Notes under the pieces: model-generated | Told to the model about the DNA's origin: nothing | Seen by the model: only the letters and a program-made list of their open reading frames with translations | Database searches by the model: none | In this document: positions 44,276-52,768 of the stretch, piece after piece | Layout: each line of letters opens with the position of its first letter | Position numbering within the stretch: position 1 is the first letter of the stretch | Translations under genes and position numbers: made by a program | Assembly: GCF_000384155.1 (NCBI RefSeq) | Contig: NZ_KB913031.1 | Span: forward strand, 806,001-870,000 | From: Methylophilus sp. 42 | GTDB lineage: Bacteria > Pseudomonadota > Gammaproteobacteria > Burkholderiales > Methylophilaceae | DNA: 64,000 bases | Direction: 5' to 3'

Positions 44276-47200
44276 ATGCACACCATAACGATTAAAACAG
44301 CCGCCCTGGCCGCATTGATTGGCCTGAGTACGCCTACCGCACTTTATGCAGAGCTCAACACTGCCCTACCCGGGGAGCAAGAAGAGAGTTTTGCCATCCC
44401 CTTGAATATGGATATGCCAGCCCAGCCACTCGCGGCTGCGCTGCGCCAGTTTGCTATCCAAAGCAATCTTTCACTCACAGTCGATAGTGCCCTTATTGTC
44501 GATAAGAAATCCCCTGCCGTCAAAGGCCGCATGACACGCAAAGAGGCGATTAAACGATTGCTGGAAGGGTCAGGTTTAGAAGGTAAAATAATTCAGCAAC
44601 ATTTGACGATAGAAAAACGACTTATGCCAGTAAGGTCAGACAGCTTGGAACTGGATGCTGTGCAAGTGAGGGCGCAGCGTATGTATGAGGTCGGCCCCAT
44701 GCGAGGTTTAGCGCTAACGAAAGAGGAGATCCCTGGCAACGTCCAGTCACTGACAGCAAAAGAGATTAGGGATGCGCATGCCGTAAGTATTGCTGATTTA
44801 TTGAATACTAAATTGCAGTCGGTCAATGTCAATGATTACCAGGGTAATCCATTCCAGATGGATGTCACTTATCGAGGTTTTACCGCCTCCCCGCAATTAG
44901 GTACTGCGCAAGGGCTTTCAGTTTTTCTGGATGGTGTCCGAGTCAATGAGCCTTTTGGCGATGTTGTTAATTGGGACATGCTTCCGCTCAATGCATTAGG
45001 TAGTCTGGATATTTTTCCTGGGTCTAATCCACTATTTGGGTTGGGTACTTTAGGTGGTGCGCTCAGTATGAAGACTAAAAGTGGTTTTGACTCGAAAGAA
45101 GGGTCACTTGAGTATTTGGGAGGCTCTTTTAAGCGCAATCAATTTCAAGGGTCTGTGGGCGGCAATAATGGCGTAGTCGCAGGATTTGTGGCTGCCAATA
45201 TCTTTAAAGAGGATGGTTGGCGTGATAACTCTCCAAGTAAAGTAAATCAGGTGTTTAGCAAGTTGGAGTGGCGTGGTGAGTCATTGCAACTGGGGCTGAA
45301 TATGCTCTATGCCAGTAATAAGCTTACCGGTAACGGTTTATTGCCATCAGAAATGGTTGAGCAAGATCGCTCTAGCATTTTTACTAGTCCTGATGAAACC
45401 AGTAACCGGCTCCAGCAGTTTCAATTAAATGCCCTATGGGATGTGTCAGACACTTTTAACATTACCGCTCAGGTCTATCACCGAAAAAGTCGTCGTTTTT
45501 CCAGTACTGGTGATGTGAACCAAGACTTCGGCGGCAGTGCGACGCGTAGGCCCGCCGCCGGTGAAAAGCCTGGTTACTTTGCACAGGATTTAAATAATGA
45601 TGGTCTGGCAGATCTGGATCTGTCTCAAACATATATCAATAACATAGCAACGGTCGATGCCTTCGATGGGTTTGGAAACCTCGTCCAGTTACCAGCCGAT
45701 GCGGATGGTGATCCACAATACCTTTTTGGGCCTCTCACTCAAATAGGTACTGATCAGGATGGTAATCCTATCTTTGACTCCCCGGTCACTGATAACCCAG
45801 CCTATGACGCCAGTCGTCCCGCGATAGGGTCCAATCCAAATACCGCATTTGTATTTACCAATCCTAATGTTTCGCAATCAACCATTGCCGTCACAAACCC
45901 GGATGGATCTACGACTACAACGCCAAACTGGGCATTCAATTCTCTACCGTTATCCGCTCAGCCAGACTTTAACAGCGACTATTATCAGGCGGCGTTGGCT
46001 ATTGCAAATGCTATTCCAGGGTCACTTGCACAACAGGCGTTGGAGTTAAAGTTGCGTAATCAGGGCTTAGCGTTTAGCTACTCTGACTGGAATGCCACAT
46101 TTAAGGACAGTAATGGTTTTATTGGTACTGGATCATTTATTGTGCTTGATAAAAATCGTGATGCAAAAGGAGACTTTATTTTAGCTGCGTTTTCAGGCGT
46201 GAGTCGAGGGCTTGGTTCTCCTATGGGGCTGCTCGTAAGAGACCCCGTGACGGGAATTCCGTACATGCGAGATGGCGCGGATTGTGAAGCGCAAATTATA
46301 CAAATCTTCCCTGATTGTAAAAAAGGGTATATAGAGGGCACGCCGGTCGCCCTGGTAACGGAGACTGAAATTAATCAACTCACCGATGGTGGGTCACTCC
46401 AATTAAACTGGAATACCGAGAAGCACAAATTGATGGTTGGTATGTCTATGGACTCTGCGAATGCTGATTACAGCAGTGGTCAATTACTTGGTGTATTTGG
46501 AGACAGGCGTAATGTTATTTTGGACCCGAGCAAAGTGGGCTATGAATTCGCTGCTTCAACACAAAAGCTGGGCCTAAATGATTTTGCAGGTACCAGTACG
46601 ACGAAAAGTCTCTATTTTAGCGAAACCTGGACGCCGACAAAACAATGGGCTTTTACTGCCTCTGGCCGCTACAATCAAACGAAAGTTAAAAACGAGCTGG
46701 CAATTAGTAATATTCTCGGCTTGGCCGGGGCATCACAATTCAAGAACTTTTATGATCCATTAGTGGTATGTAGGGATTTAAATGGTAATGGGGCGATTGA
46801 GTATGAAACAGAAGAGTGTGGAACTGGTTATCGCCCATTTTCATTTGAATTAGCCCAGCAGGCAGGTGCCATTGGGCCAGGGGAGACCGAGAAATTTAGC
46901 TATTATTCTTTTAATCCCTCGCTCGGGGCGACTTGGCAGGCAGATGAGAATTTGAATATTTATGCCAACTGGAGCAAGGGGGCCAGAACGCCAACTGTTA
47001 TTGAGTTGGGTTGTGCATATGATGACACTCCTGTGCGAGTTGGCGTCGATTCACAAGGTAATCCGGCTTTTGGCCCACGGTCTTTGGTCGAGAACAGATT
47101 CTGCAGTTTGCCGACTACGTTGTCAGGGGATCCTTATTTAAAACAAGTCAGGTCAGAAACCATAGAAGTCGGCGCACGTGGTTTTCTCACGAGTGATATC

Positions 47201-48043
47201 CAGTGGAATGCGAGTATTTATCAGACTGATTTAACAGACGATATTTATTTTGTGTCATTCAGGCCTGAGCGCAGTTTTTTTCAAAATATTGGAGATACTC
47301 GCAGAAGGGGGCTTGAAATGGGCTTGCAAGGAAAATGGGGTAAAACCGGTTTTAAACTAAACTACGCTTTAACCGATGCAACATTTCAGGATCGCTTTCA
47401 AATGGCGAGCCCTAATAACAGCAGCGCGGGCAATGTGATTCAAAGTTATAACGGTGCGGGTACCTTCGTCAGCAATGGCTATCAGAATATTGCAGTGACT
47501 CCGGGTAATCGTATTCCGGGTATTCCATTGCATAACCTGAATGCAACGGTCACCTATGATCTAACCCCGCAATGGACTGTGGGGTTAACTGCGGTTTTGC
47601 ACTCAGAAAGCTATGTACGAGGCAATGAGAACAATAAGCATCGTGCTGGTATGCCTAGTGAGGTATATGGGTGTTCAGCTGCCCAAGGCGGAGTGCCTAC
47701 TGTGATTGATGGGATTTCTTATGGCAACAGTAGTTGTGGAGCGGGTCTGGCGACAAGGCCGAATTATCGTTTCGCGGGGATGGTGCCAGGTTATGCTGTC
47801 TTTAATTTCAGTTCGAGTTATAAACTCACAAACCAACTAACCGCTACCTTATTGATTAATAATCTTTTTGACCGTGAATATTACACAGCAGGACGTTTGG
47901 GAGTTAATCCATTCTCCCCCAGTATTAATGGTGCCATTGGCCCAGGTGGGTTTAATTACAATAGTAACGATTGGTTGGCGTCTACTTTTCTTGCCCCGGG
48001 CGCCCCGCGTGCGGCATGGCTTAATGTGCGCTATGATTTTTAA
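44276..48043 (+). CDS. TonB-dependent receptor 2 with STN signalling domain
   Basis: The 1255-residue product has a signal peptide (about 1-25, ending ALYA), an STN domain (about 44-105; NMDMPAQPLAAALRQF), a TonB-box-like stretch (DAVQVRAQR), a plug (GNPFQMDVTYRGFTASPQLG, FLDGVRVNEPFGDVVNWD) and a barrel with a canonical terminal phenylalanine (WLNVRYDF). It is strongly similar to receptor 1 in STN, plug and the last third of the barrel (FDREYYTAGRLGVNPFSPS), but it has longer and different central loops (about residues 410-690). The two receptors may thus share a transport core but recognise different ligands. Confidence 0.95.
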   Translation: MHTITIKTAALAALIGLSTPTALYAELNTALPGEQEESFAIPLNMDMPAQPLAAALRQFAIQSNLSLTVDSALIVDKKSPAVKGRMTRKEAIKRLLEGSGLEGKIIQQHLTIEKRLMPVRSDSLELDAVQVRAQRMYEVGPMRGLALTKEEIPGNVQSLTAKEIRDAHAVSIADLLNTKLQSVNVNDYQGNPFQMDVTYRGFTASPQLGTAQGLSVFLDGVRVNEPFGDVVNWDMLPLNALGSLDIFPGSNPLFGLGTLGGALSMKTKSGFDSKEGSLEYLGGSFKRNQFQGSVGGNNGVVAGFVAANIFKEDGWRDNSPSKVNQVFSKLEWRGESLQLGLNMLYASNKLTGNGLLPSEMVEQDRSSIFTSPDETSNRLQQFQLNALWDVSDTFNITAQVYHRKSRRFSSTGDVNQDFGGSATRRPAAGEKPGYFAQDLNNDGLADLDLSQTYINNIATVDAFDGFGNLVQLPADADGDPQYLFGPLTQIGTDQDGNPIFDSPVTDNPAYDASRPAIGSNPNTAFVFTNPNVSQSTIAVTNPDGSTTTTPNWAFNSLPLSAQPDFNSDYYQAALAIANAIPGSLAQQALELKLRNQGLAFSYSDWNATFKDSNGFIGTGSFIVLDKNRDAKGDFILAAFSGVSRGLGSPMGLLVRDPVTGIPYMRDGADCEAQIIQIFPDCKKGYIEGTPVALVTETEINQLTDGGSLQLNWNTEKHKLMVGMSMDSANADYSSGQLLGVFGDRRNVILDPSKVGYEFAASTQKLGLNDFAGTSTTKSLYFSETWTPTKQWAFTASGRYNQTKVKNELAISNILGLAGASQFKNFYDPLVVCRDLNGNGAIEYETEECGTGYRPFSFELAQQAGAIGPGETEKFSYYSFNPSLGATWQADENLNIYANWSKGARTPTVIELGCAYDDTPVRVGVDSQGNPAFGPRSLVENRFCSLPTTLSGDPYLKQVRSETIEVGARGFLTSDIQWNASIYQTDLTDDIYFVSFRPERSFFQNIGDTRRRGLEMGLQGKWGKTGFKLNYALTDATFQDRFQMASPNNSSAGNVIQSYNGAGTFVSNGYQNIAVTPGNRIPGIPLHNLNATVTYDLTPQWTVGLTAVLHSESYVRGNENNKHRAGMPSEVYGCSAAQGGVPTVIDGISYGNSSCGAGLATRPNYRFAGMVPGYAVFNFSSSYKLTNQLTATLLINNLFDREYYTAGRLGVNPFSPSINGAIGPGGFNYNSNDWLASTFLAPGAPRAAWLNVRYDF

Positions 48044-48066
48044 TATCAGATGTAGCAGTGGTTTGC

Positions 48067-48966
48067 TTATACCTCGTTTTGAATGACGTCACTCAGCCAA
48101 TCCATGAAAATCCGCACGCGCTTAGACAAATTGCGACGATGCGGGAACAGCATGGAAACGGCCATGCTGGGTGCGGTCCAGGCCGGTAGGATTTCGACTA
48201 ACAGGCCACTATTAAGCATTTCCATGGCGCCTAACTTAGGCGCTTGCATGATGCCGAGTCCCGCCACGCAGGCGGCGCGGTAGGCGTCGGTATTGTTGAC
48301 GCAGATACGGCTGGGCATTTTGATACGATGTAATTCGCCCTCTAGCTGATATTCAAACGCATCAAACCGTTTGTTGCTGCTGGTTTGGTAGTGAATCAAA
48401 TAATACTGCTGTAAATCGTCTATGCTTTTGGGCGTGCCATATTGGGCGAGGTAGCCAGGGCTGACGAAATTGCTTTGCTGCATTTCGCCTATTTTGCGCA
48501 TCATCATGCCGGACTCTTCGACCTCACCGGTTCTCACCACGCAGTCGTAACCTTCGCTGACTAAATCCACTTTTCGGTCTTCGCTGCTGACTTCTATGTT
48601 GAGGTTGGGGTAGCGCCGCAAGAATGCAGGTAGGGCCGGAATAAGCAGGTGCCGCGCCATCGGTTGTGACAGGTTGACCCTGACGACACCTGAGATTTGG
48701 CTATCATCGCTGATGAACAAAGTTTCTAATTCTTCGATCTCACTCAAGACATCTTTGCTTTTTTCATAAAACAACTGGCCGTCCGGCGTCAGTTGCACTT
48801 TGCGTGTGGTACGGTGGAACAACTGCGTTTGCAGTTTACTTTCCAGTTGCTGCACCGCCAGTGAGATGCTGGCTTTGGGCAGTCCCAGACTATCTGCCGC
48901 TTTGGTAAAGCTGCCGAGTTCGGCAACGCGCATAAAACGCTTCAGGCTTTCGGTGCTGTCCAGCAT
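48067..48966 (-). CDS. LysR-type transcriptional regulator
   Basis: The 299-residue product has an N-terminal winged helix (MRVAELGSFTKAADSLGLPK, SISLAVQQLESKLQTQLF) and a LysR substrate-binding domain (about 90-290, with VRVNLSQPMARHLLIPALP). It is divergent from an SDR gene and probably controls it through the palindrome in the 118-bp intergenic region. It is convergent with receptor 2 but shows no link to metal uptake. Confidence 0.92.
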   Translation of the reverse strand: MLDSTESLKRFMRVAELGSFTKAADSLGLPKASISLAVQQLESKLQTQLFHRTTRKVQLTPDGQLFYEKSKDVLSEIEELETLFISDDSQISGVVRVNLSQPMARHLLIPALPAFLRRYPNLNIEVSSEDRKVDLVSEGYDCVVRTGEVEESGMMMRKIGEMQQSNFVSPGYLAQYGTPKSIDDLQQYYLIHYQTSSNKRFDAFEYQLEGELHRIKMPSRICVNNTDAYRAACVAGLGIMQAPKLGAMEMLNSGLLVEILPAWTAPSMAVSMLFPHRRNLSKRVRIFMDWLSDVIQNEV

Positions 48967-48984
48967 GGCAGTCTGCTTTCAATT

Positions 48985-49001
48985 GTTCATTAATTATGAA
49001 C
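48985..49001. promoter_or_regulatory. palindromic operator candidate between LysR and SDR genes
   Basis: GTTCAT-TAATT-ATGAAC is an exact interrupted palindrome. A TATAAT at 49004-49009 reads toward the SDR gene, so a regulator here would sit on its promoter. LysR proteins bind such T-N11-A-type symmetric sites. Confidence 0.6.
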
Positions 49002-49084
49002 AGTATAATCACTTCATGCTTATTTATCGTATTTATGATTGTCAATAAACTGCGTCTATCTTTCATCAACACAGGAGCACGCAT

Positions 49085-49843
49085 ATGACAAACAAGATTG
49101 CATTAATTACAGGTGGCAGCCGTGGTTTGGGTAAGAACACTGCGCTGGCGATGGCAAATCAGGGCATAGACGTGGTATTGACTTACCAAAGCAAACAGGC
49201 CGCGGCACAAGCAGTGGTGGATGAAATCACAGCGTTAGGACGCAAGGCGGTGGCTTTACAGCTGGATGTGGCGCAGGTGAAAACATTTGCTGTATTTGCT
49301 GAGCAATTGAAGCAGGCCCTGCAAACACAGTGGCAAGCTACGCAGTTTGATTACCTGGTGAATAATGCAGGGACGGGCATCCATGCGCCATTTGCTGAAA
49401 CTACGGAGCAGATGTTTGATGATATGGTGAATATCCATCTGAAATCCACCTTCTTTTTAACGCAAACCTTACTGCCAGTATTGCGTGATGGCGGCCGCAT
49501 TGTGAATATTTCCAGCGGCCTGGCGCGGTTTAGCTTGCCTGGCTACAGCGCTTATGCGGCGATGAAGGGTGGTATTGAGGTACTGACACGTTATATGGCC
49601 AAAGAGCTTGGCGCCCGCCAGATTGCCGTGAATACGGTGGCACCGGGTGCGATTGAAACTGATTTTGGCCAGGGTCTGGTGCGCGACAACAAAGAGGTCA
49701 ATGCCTATATTGCTTCGCAAACTGCGTTGGGCCGCGTAGGAGTGGCAGATGATATCGGCCCGATGATTGCGAGCCTGTTGTCGGAGAATAATCGCTGGGT
49801 GAATGCACAACGTATTGAGGCTTCCGGCGGCATGTTAATTTAA
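49085..49843 (+). CDS. short-chain dehydrogenase/reductase
   Basis: The 252-residue product has the NAD(P) motif TGGSRGLGKNTA, NNAG in the central strand, the catalytic Ser (NISSGLARFSLPG) with YAAMKGG supplying Tyr and Lys, and a C-terminal region ending IEASGGMLI. It follows the divergent LysR gene. The substrate is unknown; this type often reduces quinones, aldehydes or ketones and is induced by its LysR partner. Confidence 0.92.
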   Translation: MTNKIALITGGSRGLGKNTALAMANQGIDVVLTYQSKQAAAQAVVDEITALGRKAVALQLDVAQVKTFAVFAEQLKQALQTQWQATQFDYLVNNAGTGIHAPFAETTEQMFDDMVNIHLKSTFFLTQTLLPVLRDGGRIVNISSGLARFSLPGYSAYAAMKGGIEVLTRYMAKELGARQIAVNTVAPGAIETDFGQGLVRDNKEVNAYIASQTALGRVGVADDIGPMIASLLSENNRWVNAQRIEASGGMLI

Positions 49844-49895
49844 TCGGCCAGGGTGATAGCAACAGGCGGCTTTCTACGGCTGCCTGTCGATTTGC

Positions 49896-50426
49896 CTAGC
49901 GAGGGCGGTTTGGCGGCGGAGGCGGTGGATAATAACCGGATGCAGCGGGCGAGGATGCTGTGCTAGCGGCATTTCCACCTTGCGAGTAGGTTCGCGCCAT
50001 GCTGGCTGGTACCGGAATACGGTGTCCGGCCGCATACATGCATTGGAAGTAAGCGTTGTCGTATTTATCCTGCGCATTCATGCCGCTGACTGCTGCCGTA
50101 TTAGTGCCGATGGCGCCGCCGGATCAGGCACCCATGCCTGCGCCGATGGCTGCCCCTTCACCACCGCCTGCCGCAGCACCAAGAGCTGCGCCTACGACGG
50201 TGCCGACTGCGGTCGTGGTGGCCAGGCTGGCGTTATATTGCTGGTTCACAGTTTTGCCGCCAATTTGCGTTAAGGCAAAGTCACGGCAGGATAGGTCATC
50301 TGCCCTGAAAACATTAAAGTCTTTGCCCGTGCCCGGCAAAGCCATATTGCTTGGGCCGGTGGGGTTGGTAGCGCAGGCTGACAAGCTCAGTGCCGAGACC
50401 ATGATTAGCAGATGTGTTGTTTTCAT
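49896..50426 (-). pseudogene. glycine-zipper lipoprotein gene interrupted by an in-frame TGA
   Basis: The first open part (50426 to 50124, 100 codons) encodes a lipoprotein signal (MKTTHLLIMVSALSLSACAT) and a glycine-zipper segment (VGTVVGAALGAAAGGGEG). It stops at TGA 50126-50124. The same frame then continues for 76 codons with a matching end, NAQDKYDNAYFQCMYAAGH, and a proline tail PPPPPPNRPR, to the stop at 49896. The DKYDNAYFQCMY region is the usual C-terminal part of such lipoproteins, so a single nonsense change (probably GGA to TGA within a Gly/Ala run) best explains it. A sequencing error or read-through is possible. Confidence 0.8.
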
Positions 50427-50436
50427 ATGCTTAGGC

Positions 50437-50910
50437 CTATTTGGTTGGTGGCGAAGGCGTCACTTGTTTCCAGCCTGCCGGACACTCTTTGACGTAAGGA
50501 TAATAGCTGTCAGATTGCTCGCAGTAATACCAGTAACCCTGACCGTTATTGCCGGCAGTGGCCGCAGGCGGCGCGCTTTGTGCCGGGGCAGGCGCACTGG
50601 TGGCACCGCTACCTTGTTCGATATAGACCTGTGGTTGCGGTTGGGTCACAATGACTGGTGGTGGGCTATAAGCATATGGGTAGGGATAGGCGTAAGGCGA
50701 ATATGCATATGGAAAATAAGGATAGGGGGCACCGAAATAAAAGCCGACGCCACCACCGCCATGCCAACCTCCACCGTGCCAGCCGCCGCGGCCCGGTGGG
50801 TGTGCCTGAGCAGCGCTGCTAGCGAGCATTAGTGCTGCCACTAGGCCGGTGAGTGCCATTGTTTTTAAGTGCATAGGTGTTTTTAAGTGCGTCAGTTTTT
50901 GTTTGGACAT
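50437..50910 (-). CDS. exported Gly/His/Tyr/Pro-rich protein
   Basis: The product is 157 residues from the ATG at 50910, with a strong AGGAGGCGAT site. A signal peptide (about 8-36, ending AAQA) is followed by a His/Gly/Trp segment (RGGWHGGGWHGGGG), Tyr/Pro repeats, and a conserved end with GYWYYCEQSDSYYPYVKEC and PAGWKQV. Similar small envelope proteins are common in beta- and gammaproteobacteria without known function. It sits 10 bp upstream of the broken lipoprotein gene, so the two form an operon. Confidence 0.85.
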   Translation of the reverse strand: MSKQKLTHLKTPMHLKTMALTGLVAALMLASSAAQAHPPGRGGWHGGGWHGGGGVGFYFGAPYPYFPYAYSPYAYPYPYAYSPPPVIVTQPQPQVYIEQGSGATSAPAPAQSAPPAATAGNNGQGYWYYCEQSDSYYPYVKECPAGWKQVTPSPPTK

Positions 50911-51107
50911 ATCGCCTCCTGTGACAGGCATGTTTACTTATATTTCTATGACCAAAGCATACGTAAATGTATCCGCGCAGGGCGTGGCGGTTTTGTATCG
51001 GAGTGTATCTTTAACCCCCACATTCACCGTCAGCTGAGGATTGTGTTAGGCAGCAGGTGAGCAACTGCGGTATGCTAGTGATGACCCTTTGCAAAGCTAC
51101 TAATTTC

Positions 51108-51683
51108 ATGCAACAGCAATCCATCCAACAGATCAATCTTGCTTATGATCAGCAACAAGACCGCTTGCTGATGAAAGCCGCTGTCAGCCAGGCACAGGAA
51201 ATCCGCGTATGGCTGACTTATCGTATTGCGCGACAAATGTTTACGGTGCTTAACCGTGAAGCGCATTTGCCCGTATCCGCATTGGCGCTGGGAAATGCTT
51301 CACCTTTGCCTGCAGCACAATCGCCGACTGAAGCCACGCGACAGTTTGAAGAAGAGGCTGATGCCGTGCATCAGCTGGAAGACCTGGATTTTTCCACGGC
51401 TTACCAGCAACGTCCATCGGCCGTGAGTGAGCAGGAGTTATTGGTCGTTGACACACGCTTCGTGTCGATTAACGACCAGTTGAATCATATGCAGTTGGTA
51501 TGCGCCAACGGTATGAACGTCAATATGAGTTTAAACCACCAACTGGTGCTGGCCATCAGCCGTATGTTGATGGTCGCCAGCCAGGACGCAGGCTGGATAT
51601 TGCCCGCACACCAGGATAAGGAACCAGAAGCGGTTTCCAGTATCGTAATGCAGGTACCCACAGAAAAACAGGTATTACATTAA
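51108..51683 (+). CDS. conserved hypothetical protein
   Basis: The 191-residue product has no signal peptide or membrane segment. The N-terminal half contains a strand pair (SIQQINLAYDQQQDRLLMKA, EIRVWLTYRIARQMF) that recurs as a similar pattern near the end (MNMQL-like strand, then LNHQLVLAISRMLMVASQ). The frame is open to 51057, but I favour the ATG at 51108 because the conserved-looking part starts there. TAATG overlap with the aldo-keto reductase gene shows coupling. The function is unknown. Confidence 0.7.
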   Translation: MQQQSIQQINLAYDQQQDRLLMKAAVSQAQEIRVWLTYRIARQMFTVLNREAHLPVSALALGNASPLPAAQSPTEATRQFEEEADAVHQLEDLDFSTAYQQRPSAVSEQELLVVDTRFVSINDQLNHMQLVCANGMNVNMSLNHQLVLAISRMLMVASQDAGWILPAHQDKEPEAVSSIVMQVPTEKQVLH

Positions 51684-52741
51684 TGGATCACACAACACTC
51701 GGGGACAGCGGTATTCGCGTCTCCAAAATCGCACTGGGCACCATGACCTTTGGCGACCAGAACACCCAGCAAGACGCCGACAACCAGCTGGATTTTGCCC
51801 TCTCACAAGGTATTAATTTTATCGACACGGCTGAGATGTATCCGGTGCCGCCACGGGCAGAAACCGTGACGCAGACAGAGACTATCCTCGGCCACTGGAT
51901 TAAAAAGCAGGCGCGCGATCGCTTTGTGCTGGCCAGCAAAGTGGCGGGCCCCAGACGTGGCATGCAGTGGATACGCGGCGGCCCGAGCGGCATGGATAGG
52001 GCGAATATCCGCCAGGCGGTGCATGACAGCCTGACACGTTTGCAAACTGACTACCTCGATGTATTGTATCTGCACTGGCCAGAACGCAATGTGCCCATGT
52101 TTGGTCAATACCAGTTTGACCCCCGTGCCGAACGCGATGCCAGTGGCCAACCTCTCAACTGGGTGCCAATTCAAGCCCAGCTCGAAGTGTTGGACGAGTT
52201 GATCAGGGAAGGCAAGGTACGCGCGATTGGCTTGAGTAATGAGCAACCGTGGGGTGTGATGGAGTTTTTGCGACTTGCCCGCGAACAAGGCTTGCCGCGC
52301 ATTGCCGTGTTGCAAAACTGCTATAACCTGATGAACCGTGGCATGGAGTTTGGCATGGCCGAAGTGCTGTACCGCGAACGTATTAGCCTGGCTGCCTATT
52401 CTCCGCTGGCATTTGGCCATTTGACCGGAAAATATGTCGACGATCCCGCCACCCCTGGTCGCGTCACCTTGTTTCTGGGTTATGCACAGCGTTATAAAAA
52501 ACCGGGCGTGCCGGCGGCGTCCAAGGCCTATGCCGAACTGGCGCGTGCACATGGACTCACACCAACGCAATTGGCACTGAGTTTTGTCTATCACCGCTGG
52601 TTTGTCGGTAGCACCATCATCGGTGCCACCAGCATGAACCAGTTGCAGGAAAACATCGCGGCTTATCAAGTAAAGCTTAGTGATGAGGTATTAAACGCAA
52701 TCGAGCAACAGCATCTGATCATGATGAATCCGGCGCCTTAA
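51683..52741 (+). CDS. aldo-keto reductase, Tas family
   Basis: The 352-residue product has the (beta/alpha)8 reductase motifs: LALGTMTFGDQNTQQDA-like start (IALGTMTFG), catalytic FIDTAEMYPVPP (Asp, Tyr), YLDVLYLHWPER and IGLSNEQPWG, and the NADP site GSTIIGATSMNQLQENI. The Tas-like insert is present (about 35-60). It probably reduces aldehydes with NADPH; the natural substrate is unknown. It starts inside the stop of the preceding gene. Confidence 0.9.
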   Translation: MDHTTLGDSGIRVSKIALGTMTFGDQNTQQDADNQLDFALSQGINFIDTAEMYPVPPRAETVTQTETILGHWIKKQARDRFVLASKVAGPRRGMQWIRGGPSGMDRANIRQAVHDSLTRLQTDYLDVLYLHWPERNVPMFGQYQFDPRAERDASGQPLNWVPIQAQLEVLDELIREGKVRAIGLSNEQPWGVMEFLRLAREQGLPRIAVLQNCYNLMNRGMEFGMAEVLYRERISLAAYSPLAFGHLTGKYVDDPATPGRVTLFLGYAQRYKKPGVPAASKAYAELARAHGLTPTQLALSFVYHRWFVGSTIIGATSMNQLQENIAAYQVKLSDEVLNAIEQQHLIMMNPAP

Positions 52742-52768
52742 CGCAGGCGCCCGCTGAAGGGAATCCGT

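Noticed and set aside
16231-48043. Calling the island a lanthanide-uptake system outright
   Set aside because: The RTX and methylotroph context make it attractive, but the only regulatory evidence in the sequence is a Fur-like box, which favours iron; kept only as an alternative.
49874-50077. 67-codon minus-strand frame overlapping the lipoprotein remnant
   Set aside because: It is in a different frame from both parts of the lipoprotein gene and has no start signal; a shadow.
50124-50126. TGA in the glycine-zipper gene as a selenocysteine codon
   Set aside because: The site is in a Gly/Ala run with no redox motif and I see no SECIS-like hairpin directly after it; a nonsense mutation is simpler.
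51803-52669. 288-codon minus-strand open frame
   Set aside because: Antisense to the aldo-keto reductase gene, whose catalytic motifs are clear on the plus strand.
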